Counted from the stretch's first letter, positions 26,912-35,937 are shown. The stretch: DNA of 64,000 nt from Kribbella aluminosa (GCF_017876295.1 NZ_JAGINT010000002.1:3968001-4032000), one strand, 5' to 3'. Numbers and translations: made by a program. The notes: a model not told the origin generated them from the letters alone.

Positions 26912-27793
26912 GTGAGATCCCGCCGACGATGCTGGCGCGATCGCCGCAACCTGTGGATACTCCGCTGGATTGGTCGGCAGGTTGGGCAGTTCCTCGGCCA
27001 TCCACTGCCGCGGCGAGCACCCGGCGATCGCCTGGAACTCGCGGGTCAGGTGCGACTGGTCGGCGAATCCGGCGGCGGCCGCGACGTCCGCCAAGCGGCT
27101 CTGCGGGGAACGCCGCAGGCGGGCCGTGACACGTTCGAAGCGCAGCACCCGCGAGGCGACCTTCGGCGGCAGACCGAACTCGGCGGTGAAGCGCTCGGTC
27201 AGGTGCCGTCGACTCCACCCGACCTCGGTGGCCAGCTGCTGTACGCCGATTGCGCCGCCGGACTCGCACAACCGCAGCCACGCCCACCCCAGCTCCGGAC
27301 GGACTGCCGCAGGCCGGACGTCGCGCAGCTGTTGCAGCAGCAACGCCTCGAGCAGGTCGAAGCGCGATGCCCAGGTCGGAGCCTCGCGCAGCTGCTCGGT
27401 CAGCTCACCCGCTCGCCGCCCGAGCAGTTCGTCGAGCCCCAGAACCGCGGACCCGAGCTCGCCGGGCGGCACCGCCAGCAGTGTCCGCGCGGCCGCCGGC
27501 GAGAGCGAGAGCTGCACGCCGGCCCGGCTCGGTGTCCGGCCGATCTGTACGGCGGTCGAGTGCAGTCCGCCGATCATCGCGTCGTACTTCTCGACCGGGC
27601 CGCCCGGCCACGCGACGCCCAGCGGCTCGTCGAGTGTGACGACGAGGGTCAGGTAGCGCGAGGGCAGACCGCGGTGCAGGTCCGGCGGATCGGCGGCCGA
27701 CGCGTAGCCGATCACGTCCCCGACGTACGACCGCAGGGCAGCGTGCACCGGGCGGGTCGCGTATCCCGCCGTACCGTGTTCGGTTCCGCCCAT
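26909..27793 (-). CDS. AraC-family transcriptional regulator
   Basis: The 294-residue protein ends in two helix-turn-helix motifs of the AraC/XylS type: GVQQLATEVGWSRRHLTERF (about residue 189 on) and ADVAAAAGFADQSHLTREFQ (about residue 237 on). PRQWM closes the domain. The N-terminal 150 residues are a sensor domain of the type seen in many actinobacterial AraC proteins, and its ligand is unknown. TAGCCT six bases before the ATG (27805-27800, minus strand) suggests leaderless transcription. It is divergent from ilvD, but a link to branched-chain amino acids is not shown. Confidence 0.88.
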   Translation of the reverse strand: MGGTEHGTAGYATRPVHAALRSYVGDVIGYASAADPPDLHRGLPSRYLTLVVTLDEPLGVAWPGGPVEKYDAMIGGLHSTAVQIGRTPSRAGVQLSLSPAAARTLLAVPPGELGSAVLGLDELLGRRAGELTEQLREAPTWASRFDLLEALLLQQLRDVRPAAVRPELGWAWLRLCESGGAIGVQQLATEVGWSRRHLTERFTAEFGLPPKVASRVLRFERVTARLRRSPQSRLADVAAAAGFADQSHLTREFQAIAGCSPRQWMAEELPNLPTNPAEYPQVAAIAPASSAGSH

Positions 27794-27878
27794 GGGAACA
27801 GGCTAGACCGGGGCTCCGGCAGAATCAGCGGCTCCAGAATCCGGGACCGGCGTACCGGCATCCGGACTTGCGTGGCAG

Positions 27879-27908
27879 TATCGAGAGGGTATCGAGAGAT
27901 ATCGAGAG
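27879..27908 (+). repeat. Three phased TATCGAGAG direct repeats before ilvD
   Basis: TATCGAGAG occurs at 27879, 27890 and 27900, with spacings of 11 and 10 bases, about one helical turn each. The array ends 29 bases before the ilvD start. Such phasing on one DNA face fits a multimeric regulator site, or an RNA element in the ilvD leader. Confidence 0.6.
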
Positions 27909-27937
27909 ATACGTACTAGCTGCAAGGAGATGTCGTC

Positions 27938-29788
27938 GTGCCTGCTCTGAGGTCCCGCACTGTCACCCACGGCCGCAACATGGCGGGCGCCCGCGCGCTC
28001 ATGCAGGCCTCGGGGGTAGCCCGGGAGGACTTCGGGAAGCCGATCATCGCGGTGGCGAACAGCTTCACCGAGTTCGTCCCCGGTCATACGCACCTGGCGC
28101 CGGTCGGCCGGATCGTGTCCGCGGCGATCCACGCGGCCGGCGGTATCGCCCGCGAGTTCAACACGATCGCCGTCGACGACGGGATCGCGATGGGCCACGG
28201 CGGCATGCTCTACAGCCTGCCGTCCCGGGACCTGATCGCGGACTCGGTCGAGTACATGGTCGAGGCGCACTGCGCGGACGCGCTGGTCTGCATCTCGAAC
28301 TGCGACAAGATCACGCCCGGCATGCTGAACGCCGCGCTCCGGCTGAACATCCCGACCGTGTTCGTCTCCGGCGGCCCGATGGAGGCCGGACGTGCGACGC
28401 TGGTCGACGGTACCGTCCGCAAGCTCGACCTGATCGACGCGATGTCCGAGGCCGTCAACGAGAACGTGTCCGACGCCGACATCCTGCGGATCGAGGAGAA
28501 CGCCTGCCCGACCTGCGGCTCCTGCTCCGGCATGTTCACCGCGAACTCGATGAACTGCCTGACCGAGGCGATCGGCCTGTCGCTGCCGGGCAACGGCTCC
28601 GTCCTGGCCACCCACACCGCTCGCCGCGCGCTGTACGAGAGCGCCGGCGAGACCGTCGTCCGGATCACCAAGCGGTACTACGACAACGACGACGCCACGG
28701 TGCTGCCGCGGAACATCGCGTCCAAGGAGGCCTTCGGCAACGCAATGGCCCTGGACATCGCGATGGGCGGATCGACGAACACGATCCTGCACCTGCTGGC
28801 CGCCGCGCAGGAGGCCGAGGTCGGGTTCGACCTGGACGACATCAACGCCGTCTCCCGCCGGGTCCCGTGCCTGGCGAAGGTCGCCCCGAACGTGGCGCCA
28901 CAAGGCACCTACTACATGGAGGACGTGCACCGGGCCGGCGGAATCCCGGCGATCCTCGGCGAGCTGCACCGCGCCGGTCTGCTGAACGAGAACGTGCACA
29001 CCGTGCACAGCGACTCGATCGACGACTGGCTGAAGACCTGGGACGTGCGCGGCGGATCGCCGTCGCCGGAGGCCGTCGAGCTGTGGCACGCGGCGCCGGG
29101 CTGCAAGCGGTCCGCGACCGCGTTCTCCCAGTCCGAGCGCTGGGACACGCTGGACACCGACGCGGCCGGCGGCTGCATCCGCGACCGCGAGCACGCGTAC
29201 TCCACGGACGGCGGTCTCGGCGTACTGAAGGGCAACCTGGCTGTCGACGGCTGCGTCGTGAAGACGGCCGGTGTGGACGAGTCGATCTGGACCTTCGAGG
29301 GCCCTGCCGTGGTGTGCGAGTCGCAGGAGGAGGCCGTCGAGAAGATCCTCGCCAAGCAGGTCACGCCCGGCGACGTCGTCGTGATCCGCTACGAGGGGCC
29401 GAAGGGCGGTCCGGGCATGCAGGAGATGCTGTACCCGACGTCGTTCCTCAAGGGCCGCGGTCTCGGCAAGGTGTGCGCACTGGTCACCGACGGCCGCTTC
29501 TCCGGCGGTACGTCGGGACTCTCGATCGGCCATGTGTCGCCGGAGGCGGCCTCCGGCGGGACGATCGCGCTGGTCCAGGACGGCGACCGGATCCGGATCG
29601 ACATCCCGAACCGCTCGATCGAGCTGCTGGTCTCCGACGAGGAGCTGGCGACCCGCGAGGCGGCCCTCGGCGGTGTGTACGCGCCGAAGAACCGCGAGCG
29701 CAAGGTGTCGAACGCGCTCAGGACCTACGCCGCGATGGCGACCAGCGCCGACAAGGGCGCGGTCCGCGACATCAGCAAGTTCGGCTAG
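27938..29788 (+). CDS. ilvD: Dihydroxyacid dehydratase (IlvD)
   Basis: IlvD dehydrates dihydroxy acids to 2-keto acids in valine, isoleucine and leucine synthesis, using an Fe-S cluster. Cluster cysteines appear in ISNCDKITPG and CPTCGSCSGMFTANSM. The C-terminal part has GRFSGGTSGLSIGHVSPEAA. Length of 616 residues is normal for the longer E. coli-like type. AAGGAGATG places the GTG start at 27938. It stands alone rather than in an ilv operon. Its stop overlaps the convergent toxin gene by 4 bases. Confidence 0.96.
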   Translation: MPALRSRTVTHGRNMAGARALMQASGVAREDFGKPIIAVANSFTEFVPGHTHLAPVGRIVSAAIHAAGGIAREFNTIAVDDGIAMGHGGMLYSLPSRDLIADSVEYMVEAHCADALVCISNCDKITPGMLNAALRLNIPTVFVSGGPMEAGRATLVDGTVRKLDLIDAMSEAVNENVSDADILRIEENACPTCGSCSGMFTANSMNCLTEAIGLSLPGNGSVLATHTARRALYESAGETVVRITKRYYDNDDATVLPRNIASKEAFGNAMALDIAMGGSTNTILHLLAAAQEAEVGFDLDDINAVSRRVPCLAKVAPNVAPQGTYYMEDVHRAGGIPAILGELHRAGLLNENVHTVHSDSIDDWLKTWDVRGGSPSPEAVELWHAAPGCKRSATAFSQSERWDTLDTDAAGGCIRDREHAYSTDGGLGVLKGNLAVDGCVVKTAGVDESIWTFEGPAVVCESQEEAVEKILAKQVTPGDVVVIRYEGPKGGPGMQEMLYPTSFLKGRGLGKVCALVTDGRFSGGTSGLSIGHVSPEAASGGTIALVQDGDRIRIDIPNRSIELLVSDEELATREAALGGVYAPKNRERKVSNALRTYAAMATSADKGAVRDISKFG

Positions 29789-30087
29789 AGCTCCAGGTCG
29801 AACGCAAGGTTGATCGCCTCGGCCAGGGCAGGTTCCTGGTCGGGGTGCAGGTAGCCGATCAGGCGGCCGAGCTGCGATTTCGGGATCGTCTGGATGTTGT
29901 CGCAGGAGATCGCGCTGGCGTGATCCAGGCCGTTGTCCAGGCCGACCAGCACCTCGGTGGACAGGCCGCGGATCGTGCTGGTGATCGGGGCGACCGTGAC
30001 GTTGGTCAGCCGTGGGCGGATGAGTTCGCGGGTCAGCACCACGACCGGCCGCGGTTTGTCCAGCCGGGCGATGTGCAGCGGACGCAT
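29785..30087 (-). CDS. MazF/PemK-type toxin (predicted endoribonuclease)
   Basis: The 100-residue protein has the MazF/PemK fold pattern: a basic start RPVVVLTRELI, the VAPITSTIRGLSTEV strand region, and CDNIQTIPKSQLGRLIG. Toxins of this family cut RNA at short sequences when freed from their antitoxin. It is downstream of, and overlaps by one base (TGATG), a ribbon-helix-helix antitoxin gene, the normal antitoxin-first order. The RNA target is not predictable. Confidence 0.88.
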   Translation of the reverse strand: MRPLHIARLDKPRPVVVLTRELIRPRLTNVTVAPITSTIRGLSTEVLVGLDNGLDHASAISCDNIQTIPKSQLGRLIGYLHPDQEPALAEAINLAFDLEL

Positions 30088-30320
30088 CAGTCGAGTTCGA
30101 GTACTGTGCCGGCGGCCGCCGGGGCCAGGCCTTCGAGGTCGGGGTAGCCGCCGTGCTTGCTCAGGACGGCCAGGTCGCGGGTCGCCAGCTCCCGGCGGCG
30201 CTCGCGCTCCATCGCCCGGGCGACCACGGACGCCCTGCTGGTCGCCTTGTCGGTGGCGACCAGCTCGTCCATGAAGTCGACCAGGTCATCCGGCAGCCGG
30301 ACGGTGATCTGTTTGCTCAT
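30087..30320 (-). CDS. Ribbon-helix-helix antitoxin of MazEF-type module
   Basis: This 77-residue protein has an N-terminal ribbon-helix-helix DNA-binding domain (KQITVRLPDDLVDFMDELVA) and an acidic C-terminus (YPDLEGLAPAAAGTVLELD) likely to wrap the toxin. On the minus strand TATGGT is six bases before the ATG, so the mRNA may be leaderless. GGTATG occurs twice 11 bases apart (30334-30329 and 30323-30318), the second including the start codon. That suits autorepression by a ribbon-helix-helix dimer pair. Confidence 0.85.
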   Translation of the reverse strand: MSKQITVRLPDDLVDFMDELVATDKATSRASVVARAMERERRRELATRDLAVLSKHGGYPDLEGLAPAAAGTVLELD

Positions 30321-30372
30321 ACCACCACCATACCGACGTGGGATTCATTTCGGTAGGGTCTGCTCGGCAAGG

Positions 30373-31044
30373 TCAGTTGGGGGAGAGGGTGGACCAGGTG
30401 ATCAGGTCGGTGGCGGGGAGGGACGGGAGCGCCGTGATGGCGGCGAGTTCGCTGTCGAGGAGGCCGACCAGCTGGGCCAGGCGCGTGCTGGCGTCGGGGG
30501 CCTCGAGGAGTTTCTGGCGGTCGGGGGTCATCAGCTTCATCGCGGCGGACATCAGGTACGACAGCGTGCTGGGGTTGTCGGGCAGCTCGCCGAGGTGCAG
30601 GCCGGGTCGGCTGATCTCGCTGACGGCGTCGGCGTACTTGCGGAACCGCTCGAGCGCGATCGTTGCCGTGCCCAACGGGTCGTCCCCGAGCTCGTCGTCG
30701 AGCCACTCGACGTCCGCGACCAGGTAGTCGCCGCTGCCGTCCAGCTCGGACACCTTGAACCGCCGGTTCCCGGTCAGCGTGACCTCGATCGGCCCCTCGT
30801 CGTCCGCGTCCACCGCGACCTCGGAGATGGTTGCCGCACACCCGGTCCCGTACAGCGACCGGAACACCCGCTCACCCAGCTCGTACCCGTCCCGGACCGC
30901 GAGCGCCCCGCAGACCAGCTCGCCACCGTTCTCGACCAGGTCGCGGACCACCGCACGACCCTGCACGTCGGTGACCGGAATCGCCACCACCAGCCCGGGG
31001 AAGATCACCGTGTCGACAGTGAGCAGCGGCAGGCGGGAGTCCAT
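30373..31044 (-). CDS. LON substrate-binding domain protein
   Basis: The 223-residue protein consists of a Lon N-terminal-type domain alone: LPLLTVDTVIFPGLVVAIPV at the start, GTGCAATISEV in the middle and a helical C-terminus. There is no AAA or protease domain. Such stand-alone proteins are of unclear function, possibly adaptors. I choose the ATG at 31044 because TAGGCT lies seven bases upstream on the minus strand (31057-31052); a start at 31065 is also open. It is divergent from hisD. Confidence 0.85.
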   Translation of the reverse strand: MDSRLPLLTVDTVIFPGLVVAIPVTDVQGRAVVRDLVENGGELVCGALAVRDGYELGERVFRSLYGTGCAATISEVAVDADDEGPIEVTLTGNRRFKVSELDGSGDYLVADVEWLDDELGDDPLGTATIALERFRKYADAVSEISRPGLHLGELPDNPSTLSYLMSAAMKLMTPDRQKLLEAPDASTRLAQLVGLLDSELAAITALPSLPATDLITWSTLSPN

Positions 31045-31133
31045 GCCGACGAGCCTAGTGGACAACCACAGTGCTCACGTGCCGTGACCGGCCGGCCTGT
31101 GGATAGCCGGTCGGCGGCGGGTACGGCGACCAC

Positions 31134-31146
31134 TAGACTGACGGCA
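31134..31146 (+). promoter_or_regulatory. Leaderless-type -10 box for the his operon
   Basis: TAGACT at 31134-31139 is followed by six bases and the hisD ATG, so initiation is expected at or beside the start codon. There is no room for an attenuator or leader peptide, so classical his attenuation is excluded for this promoter. Confidence 0.6.
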
Positions 31147-32471
31147 TGATTCGCCGCGTCGACCTGCGGGGCCGAGTGGCGGCCGGAGAGCTGCTGAACC
31201 TCTCCGCCGATGTGAATGCCCTGGTCCCCCGAGCCGTGTTCGACGTCGAGGCTGCCCTCGACGTCGTCCGACCGATCTGCCTGGACGTCCGCCATCGCGG
31301 GCTCGCGGCGATCCGGGAGTACGGCGAGAAGTTCGACCATGTGCGGGTCGAGGACGTCCGGGTCCCCGCGGAGGCGCTGAAGACCGCGCTCGAGGAGCTC
31401 GACCCGGTGGTGCGCAGCGCCTTCGAGGAGTCGATCCGCCGGGTCCGCGAGGTCAGTGCGGACGAGCTCACCGCGGACATCGCGTCCGAGCCCGCGCCGG
31501 GTGGTCGCGTCACGCAGCGGTTCGTCCCGGTCCAGCGCGTCGGGCTGTATGTGCCGGGCGGTCGCGCGCCGCTGGCGTCGAGCGTCGTGATGAACGTCGT
31601 CCCCGCGCAGGTGGCCGGCGTACCGTCGCTGGCTGTTGCTTCCCCGCCACAGAAGGAGTTCGGCGGACTGCCACACCCGACCGTGCTCGCGGTGTGCGCT
31701 CTGCTCGGGATCGAGGAGGTGTACGCGATGGGCGGCGCGCAGGCGATCGCCGGGTTCGCGTACGGCTTCGACGGCTGCCCCAAGGTCAACCTGATCACCG
31801 GACCCGGCAACATCTACGTCGTCGCCGCCAAACGCGCGCTGCTCGGTGAGGTCGGCATCGACTCCGAGGCCGGCCCGACCGAGATCGCGATCCTCGCCGA
31901 CGACACCGCGGACCCGAAGCACGTCGCCGCGGACCTGATCAGTCAGGCCGAGCACGACCCGATGGCTGCCAGCGTGCTGGTCACGCCGAGCGCGAGCCTG
32001 GCGGACAAGGTGGAGGCCGAGCTGCCCGGGCAGGTCGCACAGACCAAGCACGCCGAGCGTGTCACCGAAGCGCTCGAAGGCCGGCAGTCCGCGATCGTCC
32101 TGGTCGACGACCTGGACCAGGGCACGGCCGTCGTGGATGCGTACGCCGCCGAGCACCTGGAGATCCAGACCGCCGACGCCGAGGAGCGCGCGGGGCTGAT
32201 CACCAACGCCGGCGCGATCTTCGTCGGCAGCTGGTCGCCGGTGTCGCTCGGCGACTACTGCGCGGGCTCCAACCACGTCCTGCCGACGGCCGGGTGCGCG
32301 TGTCACTCGTCCGGCCTGTCCGTGCGCAGCTTCCTGAAGGCCGTGCACGTGATCAACTACTCCCGCGACGCGCTGCACGAGGTCTCCGGTCACGTGCTCG
32401 CGCTCGCGCACGCCGAGGACCTGCCCGCCCACGGCGCCGCGGTGTCGGCGCGGTTCCCGGGGGAGCGGTGA
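31146..32471 (+). CDS. hisD: Histidinol dehydrogenase
   Basis: HisD carries out the last two steps of histidine synthesis, histidinol to histidine, with NAD and zinc. Family marks are VGLYVPGGRAPLASSVVMNV, GPGNIYVVAAKR, DSEAGPTEI and QAEHDP with the catalytic acid/base residues. GSNHVLPT lies near the C-terminus. Length is 441 residues. It is the first gene of the his operon and overlaps hisC by one base (TGATG). Confidence 0.97.
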   Translation: MIRRVDLRGRVAAGELLNLSADVNALVPRAVFDVEAALDVVRPICLDVRHRGLAAIREYGEKFDHVRVEDVRVPAEALKTALEELDPVVRSAFEESIRRVREVSADELTADIASEPAPGGRVTQRFVPVQRVGLYVPGGRAPLASSVVMNVVPAQVAGVPSLAVASPPQKEFGGLPHPTVLAVCALLGIEEVYAMGGAQAIAGFAYGFDGCPKVNLITGPGNIYVVAAKRALLGEVGIDSEAGPTEIAILADDTADPKHVAADLISQAEHDPMAASVLVTPSASLADKVEAELPGQVAQTKHAERVTEALEGRQSAIVLVDDLDQGTAVVDAYAAEHLEIQTADAEERAGLITNAGAIFVGSWSPVSLGDYCAGSNHVLPTAGCACHSSGLSVRSFLKAVHVINYSRDALHEVSGHVLALAHAEDLPAHGAAVSARFPGER

Positions 32472-33589
32472 TGGGCCGCTTCCACGGGCTGCCGATCCGC
32501 GACGAGCTGAAGAGCTTCGAGCCGTACGGCGCCCCGCAGCTCGACGTCCCGGTGCTGCTGAACGTCAACGAGAACCCGTACCCGCCGAGCGAGGACACCG
32601 TGCAGGACGTCGCCGCCTCGGTGGCGGAGGCGGCGCGCGGCATGAACCGGTATCCGGACCGCGAGTTCCTCGGCCTCCGTGCGGACCTCGCGGCGTACCT
32701 GGCCCGCGAGTCCGGCGCGCAGCTGGAGCCGGAGCAGCTGTGGGCGGCGAACGGGTCCAACGAGGTGATGCTGCACATCCTGCAGGCCTTCGGCGGCCCC
32801 GGCCGTACGGCGCTGTCGTTCGCGCCGACGTACTCGATGTATCCGGAGTACGCCCGGGACACCAACACCGCCTGGGTCACCGGCCGCCGGGCCGAGGACT
32901 TCACGCTGGACCGGAGCAAGGCGATCGCCGCGATCTCCCGGCACCGCCCGTCGGTCGTGCTGCTCGCCTCGCCGAACAACCCGACCGGTACGGCGCTGCC
33001 GATCGACGTCACCGAGGCGATCGTCGCGCAGGCCGCCGCGATCGGCTCGGTCGTGGTGGTCGACGAGGCGTACGCCGAGTTCCGCCGGGCCGGGACACCC
33101 AGCGCAGTCGGCCTGTTGCCGGCGTACCCGAACCTGGCCGTCTCGCGGACGATGTCGAAGGCGTTCGCGATGGCCGGCGGGCGGGTCGGATACCTTGCCG
33201 CGAGCAAGCAGTTCGTGGACGCGCTGCGGATCGTCCGGTTGCCGTACCACCTGTCCGCGGTGACGCAGGCGGTCGCCCGCGCAGCCCTGCGGCACTCCGG
33301 CGAGCTGCTCGGCCGGGTCGAGCTACTCCGGGTCGAGCGCGACGAGACCGTCGACTGGCTGCGGTCGCTCGGCCTGCGCGCGGTCGACTCGGACGCGAAC
33401 TTCGTGCTGTTCGGCACGTTCGCCGACCGGCACGCGGTCTGGCAGGCGTTGCTCGACGACGGCGTACTGATCCGCGAGACCGGACCGGACGGCTGGCTCC
33501 GGGTCTCGATCGGCACCGGCGAGGAGATGGCCGCGTTCCGCGCTTCACTGGAGCGCATCCTGAAGACAGACACTGGAAGGCTGAAATGA
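32471..33589 (+). CDS. hisC: Histidinol-phosphate aminotransferase
   Basis: This PLP-dependent class I/II aminotransferase makes histidinol phosphate. It has LNVNENPYPPS at the start, SPNNPTGT, VVVDEAYAEF with the PLP-contacting Asp, and the lysine loop SRTMSKAFAMAGGRVGY. Length is 372 residues. The ATG at 32471 overlaps the hisD stop. Position between hisD and hisB supports HisC over the related aromatic aminotransferases. Confidence 0.95.
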   Translation: MGRFHGLPIRDELKSFEPYGAPQLDVPVLLNVNENPYPPSEDTVQDVAASVAEAARGMNRYPDREFLGLRADLAAYLARESGAQLEPEQLWAANGSNEVMLHILQAFGGPGRTALSFAPTYSMYPEYARDTNTAWVTGRRAEDFTLDRSKAIAAISRHRPSVVLLASPNNPTGTALPIDVTEAIVAQAAAIGSVVVVDEAYAEFRRAGTPSAVGLLPAYPNLAVSRTMSKAFAMAGGRVGYLAASKQFVDALRIVRLPYHLSAVTQAVARAALRHSGELLGRVELLRVERDETVDWLRSLGLRAVDSDANFVLFGTFADRHAVWQALLDDGVLIRETGPDGWLRVSIGTGEEMAAFRASLERILKTDTGRLK

Positions 33590-34185
33590 CGCGCACTGCC
33601 CGGATCGATCGGGAGACGAGCGAGTCCAAGGTCCTGGTCGAGCTCGACCTGGACGGCACCGGTCGCGCCGAGATCTCAACAGGCGTTGGGTTCTACGACC
33701 ACATGCTCAACGCGCTGGCCAAGCACGCGCTGCTCGACCTGCACGTGAACACGGTCGGCGACCTCGAGATCGACGCGCACCACACGGTCGAGGACACCGC
33801 GATCGGCATCGGCCAGGCGCTGAAGGAGGCGCTCGGGGACAAGCGCGGCATCCGCCGGTTCGGCGACGCGACCGTCCCGCTGGACGAGGCGCTCGTGCAC
33901 TGTACGGTCGACCTCTCCGGCCGTCCGTACTGCGTGCACACCGGCGAGCCGGACGGCCAGGTGTACGCGATCATCGGCGGCGACTACGCGGGTTCGCTGA
34001 CCCAGCACGTGTTCGAGACGCTGGCGTTCAACGCCGCGATCTGCATCCACATCCGGGTGCTGTCCGGCCGCGACCCGCACCACATCGTCGAGGCGCAGTT
34101 CAAGGCGTTCGCGCGGGCGCTCCGGGCCGCCGCCGAGCACGACCCGCGGCAGCCGGGCATCCCGTCCACCAAGGGCGCCCTGTGA
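33586..34185 (+). CDS. hisB: Imidazoleglycerol-phosphate dehydratase
   Basis: HisB removes water from imidazoleglycerol phosphate using manganese. Metal-binding motifs FYDHML, DAHHTVED and DPHHIVEAQFKAFARALR are all present. At 199 residues it is the monofunctional form, without the phosphatase domain of enterobacteria. The ATG overlaps the hisC stop by 4 bases. Confidence 0.97.
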   Translation: MTRTARIDRETSESKVLVELDLDGTGRAEISTGVGFYDHMLNALAKHALLDLHVNTVGDLEIDAHHTVEDTAIGIGQALKEALGDKRGIRRFGDATVPLDEALVHCTVDLSGRPYCVHTGEPDGQVYAIIGGDYAGSLTQHVFETLAFNAAICIHIRVLSGRDPHHIVEAQFKAFARALRAAAEHDPRQPGIPSTKGAL

Positions 34186-34823
34186 CGAAGAAGGTCGTCC
34201 TGCTCGACTACGGCTCGGGAAACATCCGGTCCGGCGAGCGTGCCCTGCAGCGCGTCGGCGCCGACGTCACGGTGACCGCGGACTTCGACGAAGCGAGCAA
34301 CGCCGACGGCCTGCTGGTGCCGGGAGTCGGTGCGTTCGAGGCCTGCATGACCGGGCTGAAGGCGGTCCGCGGCGACGTCGTCGTCGATCGCCGGCTGACC
34401 GGCGGCCGTCCGGTGCTCGGGATCTGCGTCGGGATGCAGATCCTGTTCGCGCGCGGCATCGAGCACGGCGTCGAGACCGACGGCTGCGAGCAGTGGCCCG
34501 GCACGGTCGAGCGCCTGCAGCCCGAGGACGCCCAGCCGGTGCCGCACATGGGCTGGAACACGGTCGACGTACCGTCCGGGACCAAGCTCTTCGAGGGTGT
34601 CGAGAAGGAACGCTTCTACTTCGTGCACTCGTACGGCGTCCGCACCTGGGAGCTCGACGACGTGCGCGCGTCGGTCGCCCCGCTGGTCACGTGGACGACG
34701 TACGGCGGTGACAAGTTCGTCGCCGCGGTCGAGAACGGGCCGCTGACCGCGACCCAGTTCCACCCGGAGAAGTCCGGCGACGCCGGCGCGGCCCTGCTGG
34801 AGAACTGGGTCCGCTCGCTCTAG
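34182..34823 (+). CDS. hisH: Imidazole glycerol phosphate synthase, glutaminase subunit
   Basis: HisH supplies ammonia from glutamine to HisF. The triad is visible: C82 in GICVGMQ, and H194 and E196 in QFHPEKS. DYGSGNIRS near the N-terminus is typical. Length is 213 residues. It starts with GTG overlapping hisB. The operon ends here: the next gene is convergent, so hisA/priA and hisF must lie elsewhere. It overlaps the DUF4439 gene by 4 bases. Confidence 0.96.
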   Translation: MTKKVVLLDYGSGNIRSGERALQRVGADVTVTADFDEASNADGLLVPGVGAFEACMTGLKAVRGDVVVDRRLTGGRPVLGICVGMQILFARGIEHGVETDGCEQWPGTVERLQPEDAQPVPHMGWNTVDVPSGTKLFEGVEKERFYFVHSYGVRTWELDDVRASVAPLVTWTTYGGDKFVAAVENGPLTATQFHPEKSGDAGAALLENWVRSL

Positions 34824-35230
34824 ACCGCGCCTGGGAACGCGACCGGCGCGCCGCCCCAGGCGAGCTGGTTGCCCGCCGCGGTCTGCAGGGCGTCGATCGC
34901 GAAGACGCGGACGGGAGCCTGCTCGGCGGCCTCGACGAGGTCGCCGTACACGGCCGCGATCCGGCGTTCGATGACCAGCACCAGCGCGGCCGCCGTCGCG
35001 GCGTTCGTGACGGCCTGCGGGAGGTCGTACGCCGGCTGGGCCGCGACCGGGGTCTGGCCGGCCGCGACGATCAGCGCGCTCAGCTGGTCGCGGTTGTCGC
35101 GGTGCGCCCCGAACAGGTCGGTCGCCGCACCGAACCGGGCACCGCTGAGCTTCCCGCCGGCCACACCGACGCCGTACATCGCCGCATGCTCACCGGCGAG
35201 CGCGGCCTGCAGGGCATCCAACTGGTTCAC
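34820..35230 (-). CDS. Ferritin-like DUF4439 protein
   Basis: The 136-residue protein is almost all helical with LQAALAGEHAAMYGVGVAGG, DNRDQLSALIVAAG and VLVIERRIAAVYGDLVEAA, the four-helix ferritin-like DUF4439 pattern of actinobacteria. It keeps some Glu/His positions (EHAAMYG, ER), but I cannot show a complete di-iron site. No signal peptide is seen. It overlaps the preceding lipoprotein gene by 4 bases, so the two are probably one unit. Confidence 0.75.
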   Translation of the reverse strand: MNQLDALQAALAGEHAAMYGVGVAGGKLSGARFGAATDLFGAHRDNRDQLSALIVAAGQTPVAAQPAYDLPQAVTNAATAAALVLVIERRIAAVYGDLVEAAEQAPVRVFAIDALQTAAGNQLAWGGAPVAFPGAV

Positions 35231-35784
35231 GATGCCGCTCCCTTGGTCTTGGCCGGGGCGAGGGTCGAGCTCAGCTGGGACTCGGACGCGGCGATCTCGG
35301 CGAGCAGCCGGGCCGGGGCCCCTGACAGCGTTGCGGCGGCCGCCACGTGCGCCGTGGCCGCGGCCTTCTCCTGCTTGGCGATCGTGGACAGCGCGACAGC
35401 CTGCGTGGTGGGCGGCGCGGCGGCCTTCGCCGGCTGGGCGGTCACCCCCGCGGTCTCCTGGAGCTTCGCCAGGTGGCTCACGTGGTACTTCGCGCCCGCC
35501 GCCAGCTGGGCCCGGAGCGCGGGGAACTTCCGGCTCGAGGTTGCGTAGAGCTGGGACAATTGAGTCACCTGGGTCGCCGCGGCACTGAGCGCGGCGACGA
35601 CAGCCGGATCGGCCGTCGGCGTCGCGGCCGGGCCGGGTGACGTCGTCGTACCGTTCACGGCTCCCTTGGTGCCCTGCGTGCCGGACGCGGCCGGATCGTC
35701 CTTGCAGCCGGTCAGTGCGGCCGCGCCCGGAACGAGGGCAGCGGTCACCATGACGGTACGTCGTCTCAGGTGGCTTTCAGGCAC
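35227..35784 (-). CDS. Predicted lipoprotein, helical, with DUF4439-like partner
   Basis: The 185-residue protein starts with RRRTVMVTAALVPGAAALTGC: a twin-arginine-like run, a hydrophobic stretch and a lipobox ending in the cysteine at residue 27. A T/P/A-rich linker and a long Ala-rich helical region follow. It was probably exported by Sec or Tat and lipidated. It may itself be a divergent ferritin-like protein, but I cannot support that from motifs. The GTG start has TATCGT six bases upstream (35796-35791, minus strand), a leaderless-type promoter. Confidence 0.7.
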   Translation of the reverse strand: MPESHLRRRTVMVTAALVPGAAALTGCKDDPAASGTQGTKGAVNGTTTSPGPAATPTADPAVVAALSAAATQVTQLSQLYATSSRKFPALRAQLAAGAKYHVSHLAKLQETAGVTAQPAKAAAPPTTQAVALSTIAKQEKAAATAHVAAAATLSGAPARLLAEIAASESQLSSTLAPAKTKGAAS

Positions 35785-35937
35785 GCCGGAACGATACCTG
35801 GTGACACGCCCACGACCCGGCCCGGGGACGGGCCGATGAGCGGGATCCGGGCACCGGGCGGATAGGGTGGGCTACTGCTCTCGGCCGGACCGCCGGGAGC
35901 ACAACGGGTGCACAACTGGAGAGAGGCAGGTCAACCT

